From CAZCWX01 sp964502465 (GTDB lineage: Bacteria > Desulfobacterota > Binatia > Bin18): 5,586 nt of DNA. The notes below the pieces were generated by a model. That model did not search any database. It was given only the letters and a program-made list of their open reading frames with translations, and had not been told where the DNA came from. Numbering within the stretch: the stretch's first letter is position 1; each line of letters opens with the position of its first letter. Location: contig CAZCWX010000663.1 in the NCBI GenBank assembly GCA_964502465.1, positions 1 to 5,586 of the forward strand, read 5' to 3'. Below are positions 1 to 4,914 of this stretch, in pieces. The position numbers and the translations under genes are program-made.

Positions 1-719
1 TTGATGATCGGCTGATCCTCCCAGTCACACTGATGGTGATGCTGAGGGTTAATGATACCAAACTCGTTATAAAAGAAGCCGAGTTCAGCTTGCAGCGCAT
101 AGGGCAGCGATGTGGTTGTGATATACGCTTCCTCTAACTCAACGATGGTCTCACCTTCGATTGGGTCAATTGAGGTTGAGATGAATGCCTGCCCATAGAA
201 GTAAGGGTCTACCGCGCCGACGAACCCAAGCTCAGCCTCTGCTAAGGTGAACCCTCGCTTGCGAGGATCATGCCCTCCGGCTTGTAGTGTTTGAATAGCC
301 GCATCGCGTTCGGTCGAGCCGCCCGCATAAAATTCGGCTGCAAGCGAAAGATCCAGCAGGCGTATATTGGCTCCGCCGACCTGGCGAGACCAGAGATCAC
401 TGCTGGCCCGTTGGGGCTGTTCTTGCTCTAGCTCTTTCACTGCCCGGTCGAGGGGCGACTCGACTCGGGCTTGCAACGCTTCAGTCTGCCGCTTCTGCAC
501 AGCTTCAACCTGCTGGCGCAGTTGCTGGTCGCGGACGACGTTGTCCTTGCTTTCTTTCTGCATAGTGCCGATCGTCTGTTGCAATTGCTCGACAGTCCGT
601 TGCAGACTCTGGACTTGTTTTTTCAGAGCCTCGACCTCGGTAGAATCTGCCGCCGCTGCCTTGTGAGCCAGCGGGGCAAGGAACATCGATAGCAGCAAAA
701 GCGCAGTTGTTTTTTGCAC
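1..719 (-). CDS. Outer-membrane beta-barrel (porin/TonB-receptor-like) protein with N-terminal coiled coil, partial
   Basis: The reading frame is open from a GTG at 719 to the left edge (239 codons), so the C-terminal part is missing. Residues 1-24 form a signal peptide: a lysine, a run of Leu/Met/Ala, then an Ala-rich end (AHKAAAA). Residues about 27-100 are rich in Gln, Glu, Lys and Leu in heptad-like order (KKQVQSLQRTVEQLQQ), which suggests a periplasmic coiled coil. From about residue 120 the motif set IRLLDLSLAAEF, then GGHDPRKRGFTLAEAELGF, then ELEEAY and FGIINPQHHHQ resembles the start of a barrel family often labelled 'zinc-regulated TonB-dependent outer membrane receptor' or hypothetical. 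That family match is from memory. No TonB plug domain is visible in this part. The ligand is unknown; the His cluster at the visible end could favour metal but proves nothing. The small membrane protein at 961-1269 lies upstream on the same strand. Confidence 0.8.
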   Translation of the reverse strand, partial: MQKTTALLLLSMFLAPLAHKAAAADSTEVEALKKQVQSLQRTVEQLQQTIGTMQKESKDNVVRDQQLRQQVEAVQKRQTEALQARVESPLDRAVKELEQEQPQRASSDLWSRQVGGANIRLLDLSLAAEFYAGGSTERDAAIQTLQAGGHDPRKRGFTLAEAELGFVGAVDPYFYGQAFISTSIDPIEGETIVELEEAYITTTSLPYALQAELGFFYNEFGIINPQHHHQCDWEDQPII

Positions 720-960
720 GACACCTTCCTCCACTGAAAAGACGGGAAGCCTGCCAGGTGTTGTGACCCTGGCGCTCGGGAGATCCACTTCCTGTCTGAA
801 GTTGGAGTTCCGTTCCTGCGCCCTGGAGAGACGGAACACAAGAGGAGCACAGTGAAAAGAAACACCACGTATGAGTGGTCGAACTCAACCAGGGATGACG
901 ATCGACAGAAGCAAAGACCCTCTGCGGTCGTGACCCTCGGAACGAAGAGCAAAAACGAAA
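720..960 (-). other. Intergenic leader with hairpin and repeated GACCCT boxes, no gene seen
   Basis: These 241 bases separate two genes on the minus strand, and open frames here do not look like proteins. A 7-bp inverted repeat (gttccgt at 807-813, acggaac at 831-837) has a 17-base loop. A 5-bp hairpin (accac/gtggt) lies at 864-879. The box GACCCT occurs three times on the plus strand, at 765-770, 916-921 and 932-937; two of these are extended to GTGACCCT (763-770 and 930-937) and two to GACCCTC. The 916 and 932 copies are 16 bases apart, about 1.5 helical turns. Such a long leader before the outer-membrane gene may hold its own promoter, but no convincing -35/-10 pair was found. Confidence 0.35.
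728..732 (-). promoter_or_regulatory. Ribosome binding site deciding the GTG start of the outer-membrane protein
   Basis: On the minus strand GGAGG is followed by AAGGTGTC and then GTG at 719, a spacing of 8 bases. Another in-frame GTG lies only 15 bases upstream and overlaps this site, so it cannot use it. The signal peptide also begins directly after the chosen GTG. Confidence 0.75.
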
Positions 961-1269
961 TTAACTAGCCAACATTGGAGGAGAGCGGGGATTGCCCGGC
1001 TTTCGTAGCCGAGCAAGAGGAAATGGAGTCCCGATAAGTGGGAGGATAAGGAAAACGAGAATCAGCGCAGGCAAGGAGAGCGAGGATTGTGTAAGAGCTG
1101 GGCTTACGCCGCCAGTGACGCAAAGCAAACACTCTTGCTGCACTCCACCCCGAGTGGAGGGGAAATGGGTGTGCGAACTCCTGACGGCAAGGACAAGGAG
1201 CAGGCTGAGCAAGCTAGAGAGCGCGATCCAGGATCGCCACCGTGATCGATGCAGCCGTTGGGTGACCAT
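961..1269 (-). CDS. Small membrane protein with HxH and CxxC motifs, hypothetical
   Basis: The frame gives 102 residues from an ATG at 1269; a TTG at 1311 would add 14 residues. A basic N-terminus (RLHRSRWR) leads into a hydrophobic segment at about residues 14-29. Then come SHTHF (His33, His35), ECLLC (Cys47, Cys50) and a second hydrophobic segment at about 64-82, with a Pro/Arg-rich tail. This order of one membrane helix, HxH, CxxC and a second helix recalls small uncharacterised proteins found beside outer-membrane receptors for metals (DUF2946-like in style). That comparison is from memory. The His and Cys residues could bind a metal at the membrane surface, which is inference. The outer-membrane protein gene follows on the same strand after 241 bases. 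The weak point is the ribosome binding site: only AGAGA before the ATG. A chance frame cannot be excluded. Confidence 0.55.
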   Translation of the reverse strand: MVTQRLHRSRWRSWIALSSLLSLLLVLAVRSSHTHFPSTRGGVQQECLLCVTGGVSPALTQSSLSLPALILVFLILPLIGTPFPLARLRKPGNPRSPPMLAS

Positions 1270-1545
1270 AAATCTCTTTGAACACCTAAAGGAGCGGGCC
1301 GCGGTTGTCAAGCTTGTTGGTTCAGTATCCCTTTAGTGTTTGAAACCTGGATGCATTTCTACAGGAACGCGAGCAAGGCCATGGTCGCCGTTCTCTCCGT
1401 GCTTCGTCACGCGGATTTTTCCTTTGACTTTAATGCAACTCAATAGCAGTTACACTCAACCTTGTAAAGCGTCGAAGAAGATTTTTGATAGTTATTTGTC
1501 GGTTGTGACAAGAATGCCGAGAGCGTTTCTTCTTGCTCTCCGCTC
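1270..1545 (-). other. Intergenic stretch with weak promoter elements, no gene seen
   Basis: These 276 bases lie between the end of the molybdopterin-fold gene and the start of the small membrane protein, both on the minus strand. A perfect TTGACA lies at 1311-1306 on the minus strand. The hexamer 17 bases further on is TAGGTG, a poor -10, so this promoter is only possible. It would place transcription start just before the ATG at 1269. No tRNA or other RNA gene was recognised. Confidence 0.3.
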
Positions 1546-2019
1546 TCAGTGATCATGTCCCTCTTGTTGATGGAGTTCTTCATGCCCCACTGTGCTCGTG
1601 GGGCGTGTGTCCGCGCCTGGGCCGTGGCTCAAACGTATCAGGCCGACGAACTTGACATTGGCACAGGCGTCTACCCCTCCGATGGCGCACGCTTCGACAT
1701 TCGGAATGAAGAAGCGGAGAGGACCGCCTTTCTGCGGGGGAAGGGGAGCATCCCCTAGACGGTACGCAACAACCGCGTCCCGCACAGCGTCAAGAGGAAC
1801 GCTGGCGGAGAATTTCCCATCGCTCGATACGAGGGTAATGTAGGTTGCTGTTTCCTTCAGTCCTACGACCTGAAGGAGAGACCGCAGGCGCACTCCACCC
1901 CCTTCGCGACCAGGAATGAGCTGCCCGACATCGGGGATCTGCTCAGGGAGAAGGGCGAGATCACTAAAACTCAATGCACGAGGGGAGTGGACTTCACCTT
2001 CTACACGGAGTTGGCTCAT
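1546..2019 (-). CDS. Small molybdopterin-binding-fold (sulfite-oxidase-like) protein, likely without the Cys ligand
   Basis: This is a 157-residue protein with ATG at 2019, preceded by GGAGGT at 6 bases. The pattern LRVEGEV at 4-10, VRLRSLL at 43-49, TLVSSDGKFSASVPL at 62-76, GGPLRFFIPN at 98-107 and VKFVGLIRL at 122-130 matches the oxidoreductase molybdopterin-binding fold (sulfite oxidase family, PF00174) in its stand-alone short form. In active enzymes a Cys, usually in an R-C-x-x-G-W-type motif before the 'GVxLxxLL' strand, binds molybdenum. Here that stretch (DVGQLIPGREG, 30-40) has no Cys. Two cysteines, Cys111 and Cys119, sit near the end of the fold instead. The tail (HEELHQQEGHDH) is His- and acid-rich. 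There is no signal peptide, so it is probably cytoplasmic. It may be a non-catalytic relative. The fold assignment is good and the function unknown. Confidence 0.8.
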   Translation of the reverse strand: MSQLRVEGEVHSPRALSFSDLALLPEQIPDVGQLIPGREGGGVRLRSLLQVVGLKETATYITLVSSDGKFSASVPLDAVRDAVVAYRLGDAPLPPQKGGPLRFFIPNVEACAIGGVDACANVKFVGLIRLSHGPGADTRPTSTVGHEELHQQEGHDH

Positions 2020-2070
2020 ATCATGACCTCCTCATCCTTGCTCTGCTCCAAAAGAGGAGAGGCAAAGTCA

Positions 2071-2097
2071 ACCGCCTCACCTCCAGTGTGAGGCGGT
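2071..2097 (-). terminator. Hairpin terminator candidate after the VOC gene
   Basis: A perfect 10-bp inverted repeat (accgcctcac / gtgaggcggt) encloses a 7-base loop. It sits 19 bases past the stop codon of the VOC gene in the direction of its transcription. On the minus strand the bases after the stem are TGACTTTGCC, only a short T run, so termination may be partial. It separates the VOC gene from the molybdopterin-fold gene. Confidence 0.65.
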
Positions 2098-2116
2098 CTG
2101 CAGGAAACAGAGCGAC

Positions 2117-2494
2117 TTAGCCCATACAAATCGCGTTCAGTTTATTGCCGTCCAGATCACGGAAATAGCCAATGTAGGGACCCTTCTCTCCTCCGCGCCG
2201 ACCCGGGGCTCCCTCGTCCGTGCCGCCCAATTCTAGCGCCTTCTTATAAAGAGCATCGACTTTCGCGGGACTGTCGGCGGCGAACGCCACCATCACCCCA
2301 TTGCCGACGGTCGCCGCCTTGCCATCAAACGGGGTGGCCACAGCAAAACTCGGCGCGCCGGGCTTCCCCCAGAGTTTAATTCTGCCTGCATCCATCAGGA
2401 CCTTAAGCCCAGAATCGAGTTCAGCCAACAGGGCAGTATAAAACTTCGTCGCCCGCTCCATATCGTTGGTACCGATCGTCACGTAGGCAATCAT
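2117..2494 (-). CDS. VOC (glyoxalase/bleomycin-resistance fold) family protein, likely metal-free
   Basis: This is a 125-residue protein with ATG at 2494 and AAGGAGA about 6 bases before it. It is a full-length single-domain VOC protein: YVTIGTNDMERATKFYTALL at 4-23 is the first beta-alpha unit, GNGVMVAFAADS at 64-75 starts the second module, and GYFRDLDGNKLNAIC at 109-123 is the closing strand. Metal-dependent members carry a His in the first strand and a Glu in the last ('DPDGxxxE'). Here those places hold residues of YVTIG and an Asn (Asn120), so a metal site is unlikely. Close relatives with 'YVTLGTND' and 'FRDLDGNKLNA' are common and uncharacterised. The substrate is unknown; a detoxification or ligand-binding role is only the default guess for the fold. 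Confidence 0.88.
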   Translation of the reverse strand: MIAYVTIGTNDMERATKFYTALLAELDSGLKVLMDAGRIKLWGKPGAPSFAVATPFDGKAATVGNGVMVAFAADSPAKVDALYKKALELGGTDEGAPGRRGGEKGPYIGYFRDLDGNKLNAICMG

Positions 2495-2762
2495 CGCGGT
2501 TCTCCTTTCTTACTCCTCTGTAAGTGTACTGCATCTTGCCGTAACAGAGATCAGGGGAGGAGGCAAGCTCTGGATCAATTCGCATTGGTGCGTTGTTCGA
2601 CAAGCCAACCCGGATCGTGGTAAATGATCGAGGCAGGCGCTGGAATATCGCCCCCGCTCGCCCCACTCCATAAACGGCAGCAAACCCCTGTCGTGCGGGC
2701 TTACTCCAGGTCCGGTCATGATGTGCGGGAGGCGTTGCCTGAGAATGCAGGAGGAGAGGATA
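2495..2762. other. Divergent intergenic region between VOC gene and split-barrel gene
   Basis: These 268 bases separate genes transcribed in opposite directions and should hold promoters for both. No convincing -35/-10 pair, operator or RNA gene was seen. The open frames here overlap each other and the flanking genes and show no protein-like features. Confidence 0.3.
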
Positions 2763-3245
2763 ATGATGAGTATGCTCTTTGGTCTTCTCATTGCTATTGG
2801 GCTCTGTCTCGTCGGGATGGTGCACGAGGTGCGGGCTTTGAGCGAGGCGGCCAGGACCAAACTCCAAACGGCAAAAGAAATCTACGTGGCTACCAAGCGG
2901 GCCAATGGCGAGTGGAGCACAGCCGCACCCGTGTGGTTTACATACGACGGGGAAGCCGTCTATTTGACGGCGGCTCCCACATCCTATAAGGCTCGTCGGA
3001 TCAAGCTCAGCAATACGGTGCACATCTGGGTTGGGAGCAAGGAAGGACCGTCGTTTACCGGCCAGGCCGAAATGATCGAAGATCTGGCTGTTGTCGAACG
3101 CATGGGCACCGCGTACAAACAGAAATACTGGATCGCCTGGCTGGGATTCTTCCGTCCCCGTGCGAGTCGCGTCGCATCGGGGAAGACGATCGCCATTAAG
3201 GTGACGCCCCTTGATGACTCTCTGGCAGATGCCCCTGCGAAGTAA
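2763..3245 (+). CDS. Exported or membrane-anchored pyridoxamine-5'-phosphate-oxidase-like split-barrel protein
   Basis: The start at 2763 (160 residues) was chosen because GGAGGAGAGG at 2750-2759 lies just before it and because the protein then opens with a hydrophobic segment. An ATG at 2766 is equally possible; a longer frame from 2718 has no such support. Residues 4-20 (LFGLLIAIGLCLVG...) form a signal peptide or anchor ending near EVRA. Residues about 35-150 match the FMN/F420-binding split barrel: IYVATKRANGEWSTAAPVWF with YDGEAVYL is the typical first sheet, TSYKARRIKLSN the phosphate-contact region, and GPSFTGQAEMIED the next strands. Family members use FMN, F420 or haem. Most lack an export signal, so placement outside the cytoplasm is unusual. 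The cofactor and substrate cannot be read. The gene is divergent from the VOC gene and is followed by the recombinase remnant 27 bases later. Confidence 0.75.
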   Translation: MMSMLFGLLIAIGLCLVGMVHEVRALSEAARTKLQTAKEIYVATKRANGEWSTAAPVWFTYDGEAVYLTAAPTSYKARRIKLSNTVHIWVGSKEGPSFTGQAEMIEDLAVVERMGTAYKQKYWIAWLGFFRPRASRVASGKTIAIKVTPLDDSLADAPAK

Positions 3246-3272
3246 AGCTGTTACACCTTAAGAGAGGTCGGA

Positions 3273-3470
3273 ATGGCAAAGAGGATGCTAACCGTTGGGA
3301 ATAATCCACAACGTCATGTTTTGGCGCTGCAAAAACAGGCTCCTCGAGACCTCGTGGCGCTAGCTGCGCTCTCCTACACCGCCCAAGTAGCGGGACAAGC
3401 CTGCGGAACCGAGGAAGCCCAGCGCCGCGACATCTCCCGCTTCTTCGCCTTTTTCTCGTCTCGTTGTTAA
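3273..3470 (+). pseudogene. Truncated tyrosine recombinase (integrase), N-terminal remnant
   Basis: The frame encodes 65 residues and ends at TAA 3468-3470. AGAGAGG lies just before the ATG, so the original start seems kept. Residues about 39-60 (AGQACGTEEAQRRDISRFFAFF) resemble the N-terminal SAM-like core-binding domain of tyrosine recombinases, where a 'T..AY/QRRDL.RFL.F' helix pattern is typical. Normal proteins continue to about 300 residues with a catalytic R-H-R-Y domain. None of that follows in any frame; the next sequence is unrelated. This suggests loss by deletion or recombination. The similarity is read by eye from a short stretch, so a small unrelated protein remains possible. 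Confidence 0.45.
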
Positions 3471-3524
3471 CCTAACTTCCTGATACGGCTCTCCCGGGTT
3501 GTGCGGCCTGATGCGGAGAGTGAC

Positions 3525-3635
3525 TTTCCGCTCAAGCCGTTTGAGAAAATTGAGCACGTTGACCAGCTGATGACCATCCTCAACCGTCTCAATTGCCGGG
3601 TCGAGGTGCAGGTGATCATCAAGCCAGTTCCGGCC
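3525..3635 (+). pseudogene. Possible XRE/HigA-type antitoxin, C-terminal remnant
   Basis: The plus-strand frame from about 3525 to 3635 encodes FEKIEHVDQLMTILNRLN followed by CRVEVQVIIKPVPA. This resembles the last part of short helix-turn-helix (XRE, HTH_37-like) antitoxins, whose ends typically read 'GKxxRxSxDxLxxxLNRLGxxVExxV'. The helix-turn-helix itself is missing: upstream the same frame reads about 17 residues of no recognisable motif and then the TAA that ends the recombinase fragment. The frame also runs on into the antisense of the next gene, as expected for a fragment with no stop of its own. There is no partner toxin. The call rests on a short motif. Confidence 0.4.
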
Positions 3636-3661
3636 AGTTTCGCCCGGACCGAGCACAGCGC

Positions 3662-4078
3662 TCAATCCATGCGCGTGAGCACCAGGACCGGGATCTGCCG
3701 CGTAGTCTTTTGCTGATACTCGGCAAAAATCGGCATCTGTTGGGCTTGGCGATCGAACAACCGCTGGCGCTCCTCGCCAGCCGTCACCGCCGCCCGCACC
3801 CGAAAGCGTTCGCTGCCCACTTCGACCACCGCCTCGGGGTTGGCGACTACGTTGTAGTACCACGGTGGATTCTTGGGACCTCCCGCGAACGAGGCGAGTA
3901 CGACGAGGCGATCCCCATCGGTGGTGTACACCAGGGGCTTCGTGATCGCCCGCCCACTCTTGGCCCCGGTCGTGGTCAGGAGCAGTACAGGCATATTGGC
4001 CAGCTGACCGCCCACCTTCCCGTGGTTTGCCCGGAATTCACGAATCACCTGTTGATTGAAATCATGCAGTTCTGACAT
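3662..4078 (-). CDS. Deazaflavin (F420)-dependent nitroreductase-family protein, Ddn-like
   Basis: This is a 138-residue protein with ATG at 4078 and GGAGG 4 bases before it, a slightly short spacing. It matches the PF04075 family of F420H2-dependent quinone/nitro reductases across its whole length. LLLTTTGAKSGRAITKPLVY at 32-51 is the family's cofactor-phosphate motif (TTGxKSGxxRxxPL type). LASFAGGPKNPPWYYNVVAN at 61-80 is the second hallmark, and PEAVVEVG followed by the RFRVRA strand closes the barrel. The last hallmark is FAEYQQKTTRQIPVLVL at 118-134. It is a small cytoplasmic or membrane-associated split-barrel enzyme that would reduce quinone- or nitro-like substrates with reduced F420. 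Outside Actinobacteria the true cofactor of such proteins is often untested. A DUF104 antitoxin gene lies upstream on the same strand, 68 bases away, and may be co-transcribed. Confidence 0.9.
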   Translation of the reverse strand: MSELHDFNQQVIREFRANHGKVGGQLANMPVLLLTTTGAKSGRAITKPLVYTTDGDRLVVLASFAGGPKNPPWYYNVVANPEAVVEVGSERFRVRAAVTAGEERQRLFDRQAQQMPIFAEYQQKTTRQIPVLVLTRMD

Positions 4079-4146
4079 ATCTCCTCCATGTCTTCACTAG
4101 GTTCAGCACCGCAGAGCACGCTTGAATCGAAGAAATACCCAGGCAT

Positions 4147-4332
4147 CTAAAAGCGCTCGTCCGCTTCAGCCGCACATTCTTTCAGGCACTCGACATCCAG
4201 CCAGTCTTTCTCCTGCGAAGACGGCGGCATGGCAGACACGATAAGCGTAACACGCTGGTGTTCAGGGAGGTCTGGCGGCTCCAGAGGACGGAACACGCCT
4301 TGCTCATAGACGGCGGTCAGTGTTTTTCTCAT
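4147..4332 (-). CDS. DUF104 (AF2212-like) family antitoxin, orphan
   Basis: This is a 61-residue protein from ATG 4332. An upstream ATG at 4422 would add 30 residues of low-complexity, charged sequence that the family does not have. Residues 1-31 (MRKTLTAVYEQGVFRPLEPP, then LPEHQRVTLIV) are the DUF104 signature: a short beta domain with 'AVYExGVxxPLExxxLPEgqxVxl'. The C-terminal half is acidic (EKDWLDVECLKECAAEADERF) and would be the toxin-binding part. In the family the antitoxin gene is normally followed directly by a PIN-domain RNase toxin (VapC type). Here the next gene is the F420-type oxidoreductase, so the toxin is missing. No ribosome binding site is visible before the ATG. A promoter sits so close that the mRNA may be almost leaderless. 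Confidence 0.82.
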   Translation of the reverse strand: MRKTLTAVYEQGVFRPLEPPDLPEHQRVTLIVSAMPPSSQEKDWLDVECLKECAAEADERF

Positions 4333-4341
4333 TAGGGTGAT

Positions 4342-4370
4342 ATTGTACCTGGGACTCCGGCGTCCGTCTA
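4342..4370 (-). promoter_or_regulatory. Sigma-70-like promoter for the DUF104 antitoxin
   Basis: On the minus strand TAGACG (4370-4365) and TACAAT (4347-4342) are separated by 17 bases. They match the consensus at 4 and 5 of 6 positions. The -10 ends 9 bases before the ATG at 4332, so transcription would start 1-3 bases from the start codon, giving a leaderless or near-leaderless mRNA. Confidence 0.5.
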
Positions 4371-4563
4371 TTTCCTTTGGACGATCGGAAGGAGGATTAC
4401 GAACTCTCTGTGTCAGGTCCACATCTCACCTATCCAACTTTCCCTCACATCAATCAATGCACATGCCTCCGCGGCGTGGCATCCTCTCTCCTCCTCTCAC
4501 AGCCGTAACTGCGCCTCTGTCATCTTTATTCCCCTACCTCAAGAACGCCCCCTATACCGGCGT
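4371..4563. other. Spacer upstream of the VapBC cassette, nothing recognised
   Basis: This stretch lies between the DUF104 promoter and the first direct repeat. It is pyrimidine-rich on the plus strand around 4481-4500. An AAGGAGG at 4390-4396 looks like a ribosome binding site but has no start codon at a suitable distance. No gene, RNA or clear inverted repeat was found. Confidence 0.3.
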
Positions 4564-4637
4564 GGCCGGAAGCGGCGTATTGGGAGCAGCTTTGCGCTGA
4601 TGCCAAACCCGAATTCCCCTGCAACATTCATTAAATT
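4564..4637 (+). repeat. Direct repeat copy 1, left edge of the VapBC cassette
   Basis: This copy matches the one at 5309-5382 in the same orientation. The core from 4572 (gcggcgta, then tgggagcagct, tgcgc, gatg, acccg, ctgcaac) to the taaat ending at 4636 aligns with 5318-5381. By hand count there are about 12 mismatches and one gap over about 65 bases, roughly 80 percent identity. It ends just before the promoter of the antitoxin gene. No long inverted repeat is visible inside it. Confidence 0.8.
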
Positions 4638-4671
4638 CCATTCGGTGTTGTTCTGTCCCCTGGATAGTGAT

Positions 4672-4703
4672 ATGTATGACACAATGTCTATAACGTCATA
4701 CAT
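4672..4703 (+). promoter_or_regulatory. Palindromic operator overlapping the vapBC promoter
   Basis: Perfect 9-base arms atgtatgac (4672-4680) and gtcatacat (4695-4703) are separated by 14 bases. TATAAC at 4689-4694, a 5-of-6 match to a -10 box, lies in the spacer directly before the right arm. A weak TAGTGA (4665-4670) sits 18 bases upstream of it. An alternative pair is TTGTTC (4648-4653) and TATGTA (4671-4676), 17 bases apart. The arm centres are 23 bases apart, about two helical turns, so two antitoxin dimers could bind one face. This fits autorepression by the antitoxin-toxin complex. Confidence 0.7.
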
Positions 4704-4713
4704 GAGGTATTCT

Positions 4714-4914
4714 ATGGCACGCAGTAAAGCGCTCACGGTGCGCATCCCCGAGGCCCGCCTGCGCAAACTGATGCGGGCACGCAAAGCCAAGACCCAGTCC
4801 GATCTCATCAACACCCTCCTCGCCGAAGAAGAGGAACGACTGCGCTCGCATCAGGTTCTCCGTCATACCGCAGGCACCCTCAACCCTGCCGAGATCAATG
4901 ATCGCCTTCTTTGA
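4714..4914 (+). CDS. vapB: VapB-type ribbon-helix-helix antitoxin
   Basis: This is a 66-residue protein. ATG 4714 was chosen because GAGG at 4704-4707 precedes it and the DNA-binding strand begins right after. ATGs at 4672, 4684 and 4702 fall inside the operator and promoter, so they are unlikely. Residues about 5-11 (KALTVRI) form the beta strand that would read the operator. Residues 13-41 (EARLRKLMRARKAKTQSDLI, then NTLLAEEEERL) form two helices of the ribbon-helix-helix fold. The tail after residue 45 would wrap and block the toxin. The gene overlaps the toxin gene by 17 bases in another frame, the usual coupling in such operons. Together with the palindrome upstream this is a complete type II module. 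The name is by family role, since antitoxin sequences vary widely. Confidence 0.85.
   Translation: MARSKALTVRIPEARLRKLMRARKAKTQSDLINTLLAEEEERLRSHQVLRHTAGTLNPAEINDRLL

Noticed and set aside
253..266. Palindrome cctcgc-tt-gcgagg
   Set aside because: It lies inside the coding sequence of the outer-membrane protein and is explained by the codons there.
505..952. Two overlapping minus-strand frames covering the start of the outer-membrane gene and its leader
   Set aside because: They run out of frame with the gene that has a signal peptide, coiled coil and ribosome binding site, and their own proteins show no motif.
960..1330. Structured RNA such as RNase P RNA, tmRNA or a group II intron
   Set aside because: GAGGAAAT near 1016 hinted at RNase P RNA, but the conserved core sequences of these RNAs are absent. 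Only small hairpins (997-1011, 1143-1159) are present.
1519..1547. Hairpin gagagcg/cgctctc as a terminator after the molybdopterin-fold gene
   Set aside because: The stem is 7 bp with a 15-base loop, overlaps the stop codon, has a competing pairing and is not followed by a T run on the minus strand.
1340..1552. A 70-codon plus-strand frame in the gap before the molybdopterin-fold gene
   Set aside because: No ribosome binding site, no domain and no protein-like pattern.
2421..3023. A 200-codon minus-strand frame spanning the divergent intergenic region
   Set aside because: It overlaps the VOC and split-barrel genes in other frames, has no recognisable domain and has an erratic composition.
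3360..3863. A 167-codon minus-strand frame over the scar and the end of the Ddn-like gene
   Set aside because: It is out of frame with the well-matched oxidoreductase and reads as Arg/Gly-rich noise typical of an alternate frame in GC-rich DNA.
3593..4075. A 160-codon plus-strand frame antisense to the Ddn-like gene
   Set aside because: It is a shadow of the oxidoreductase on the opposite strand, with no independent motif or ribosome binding site.
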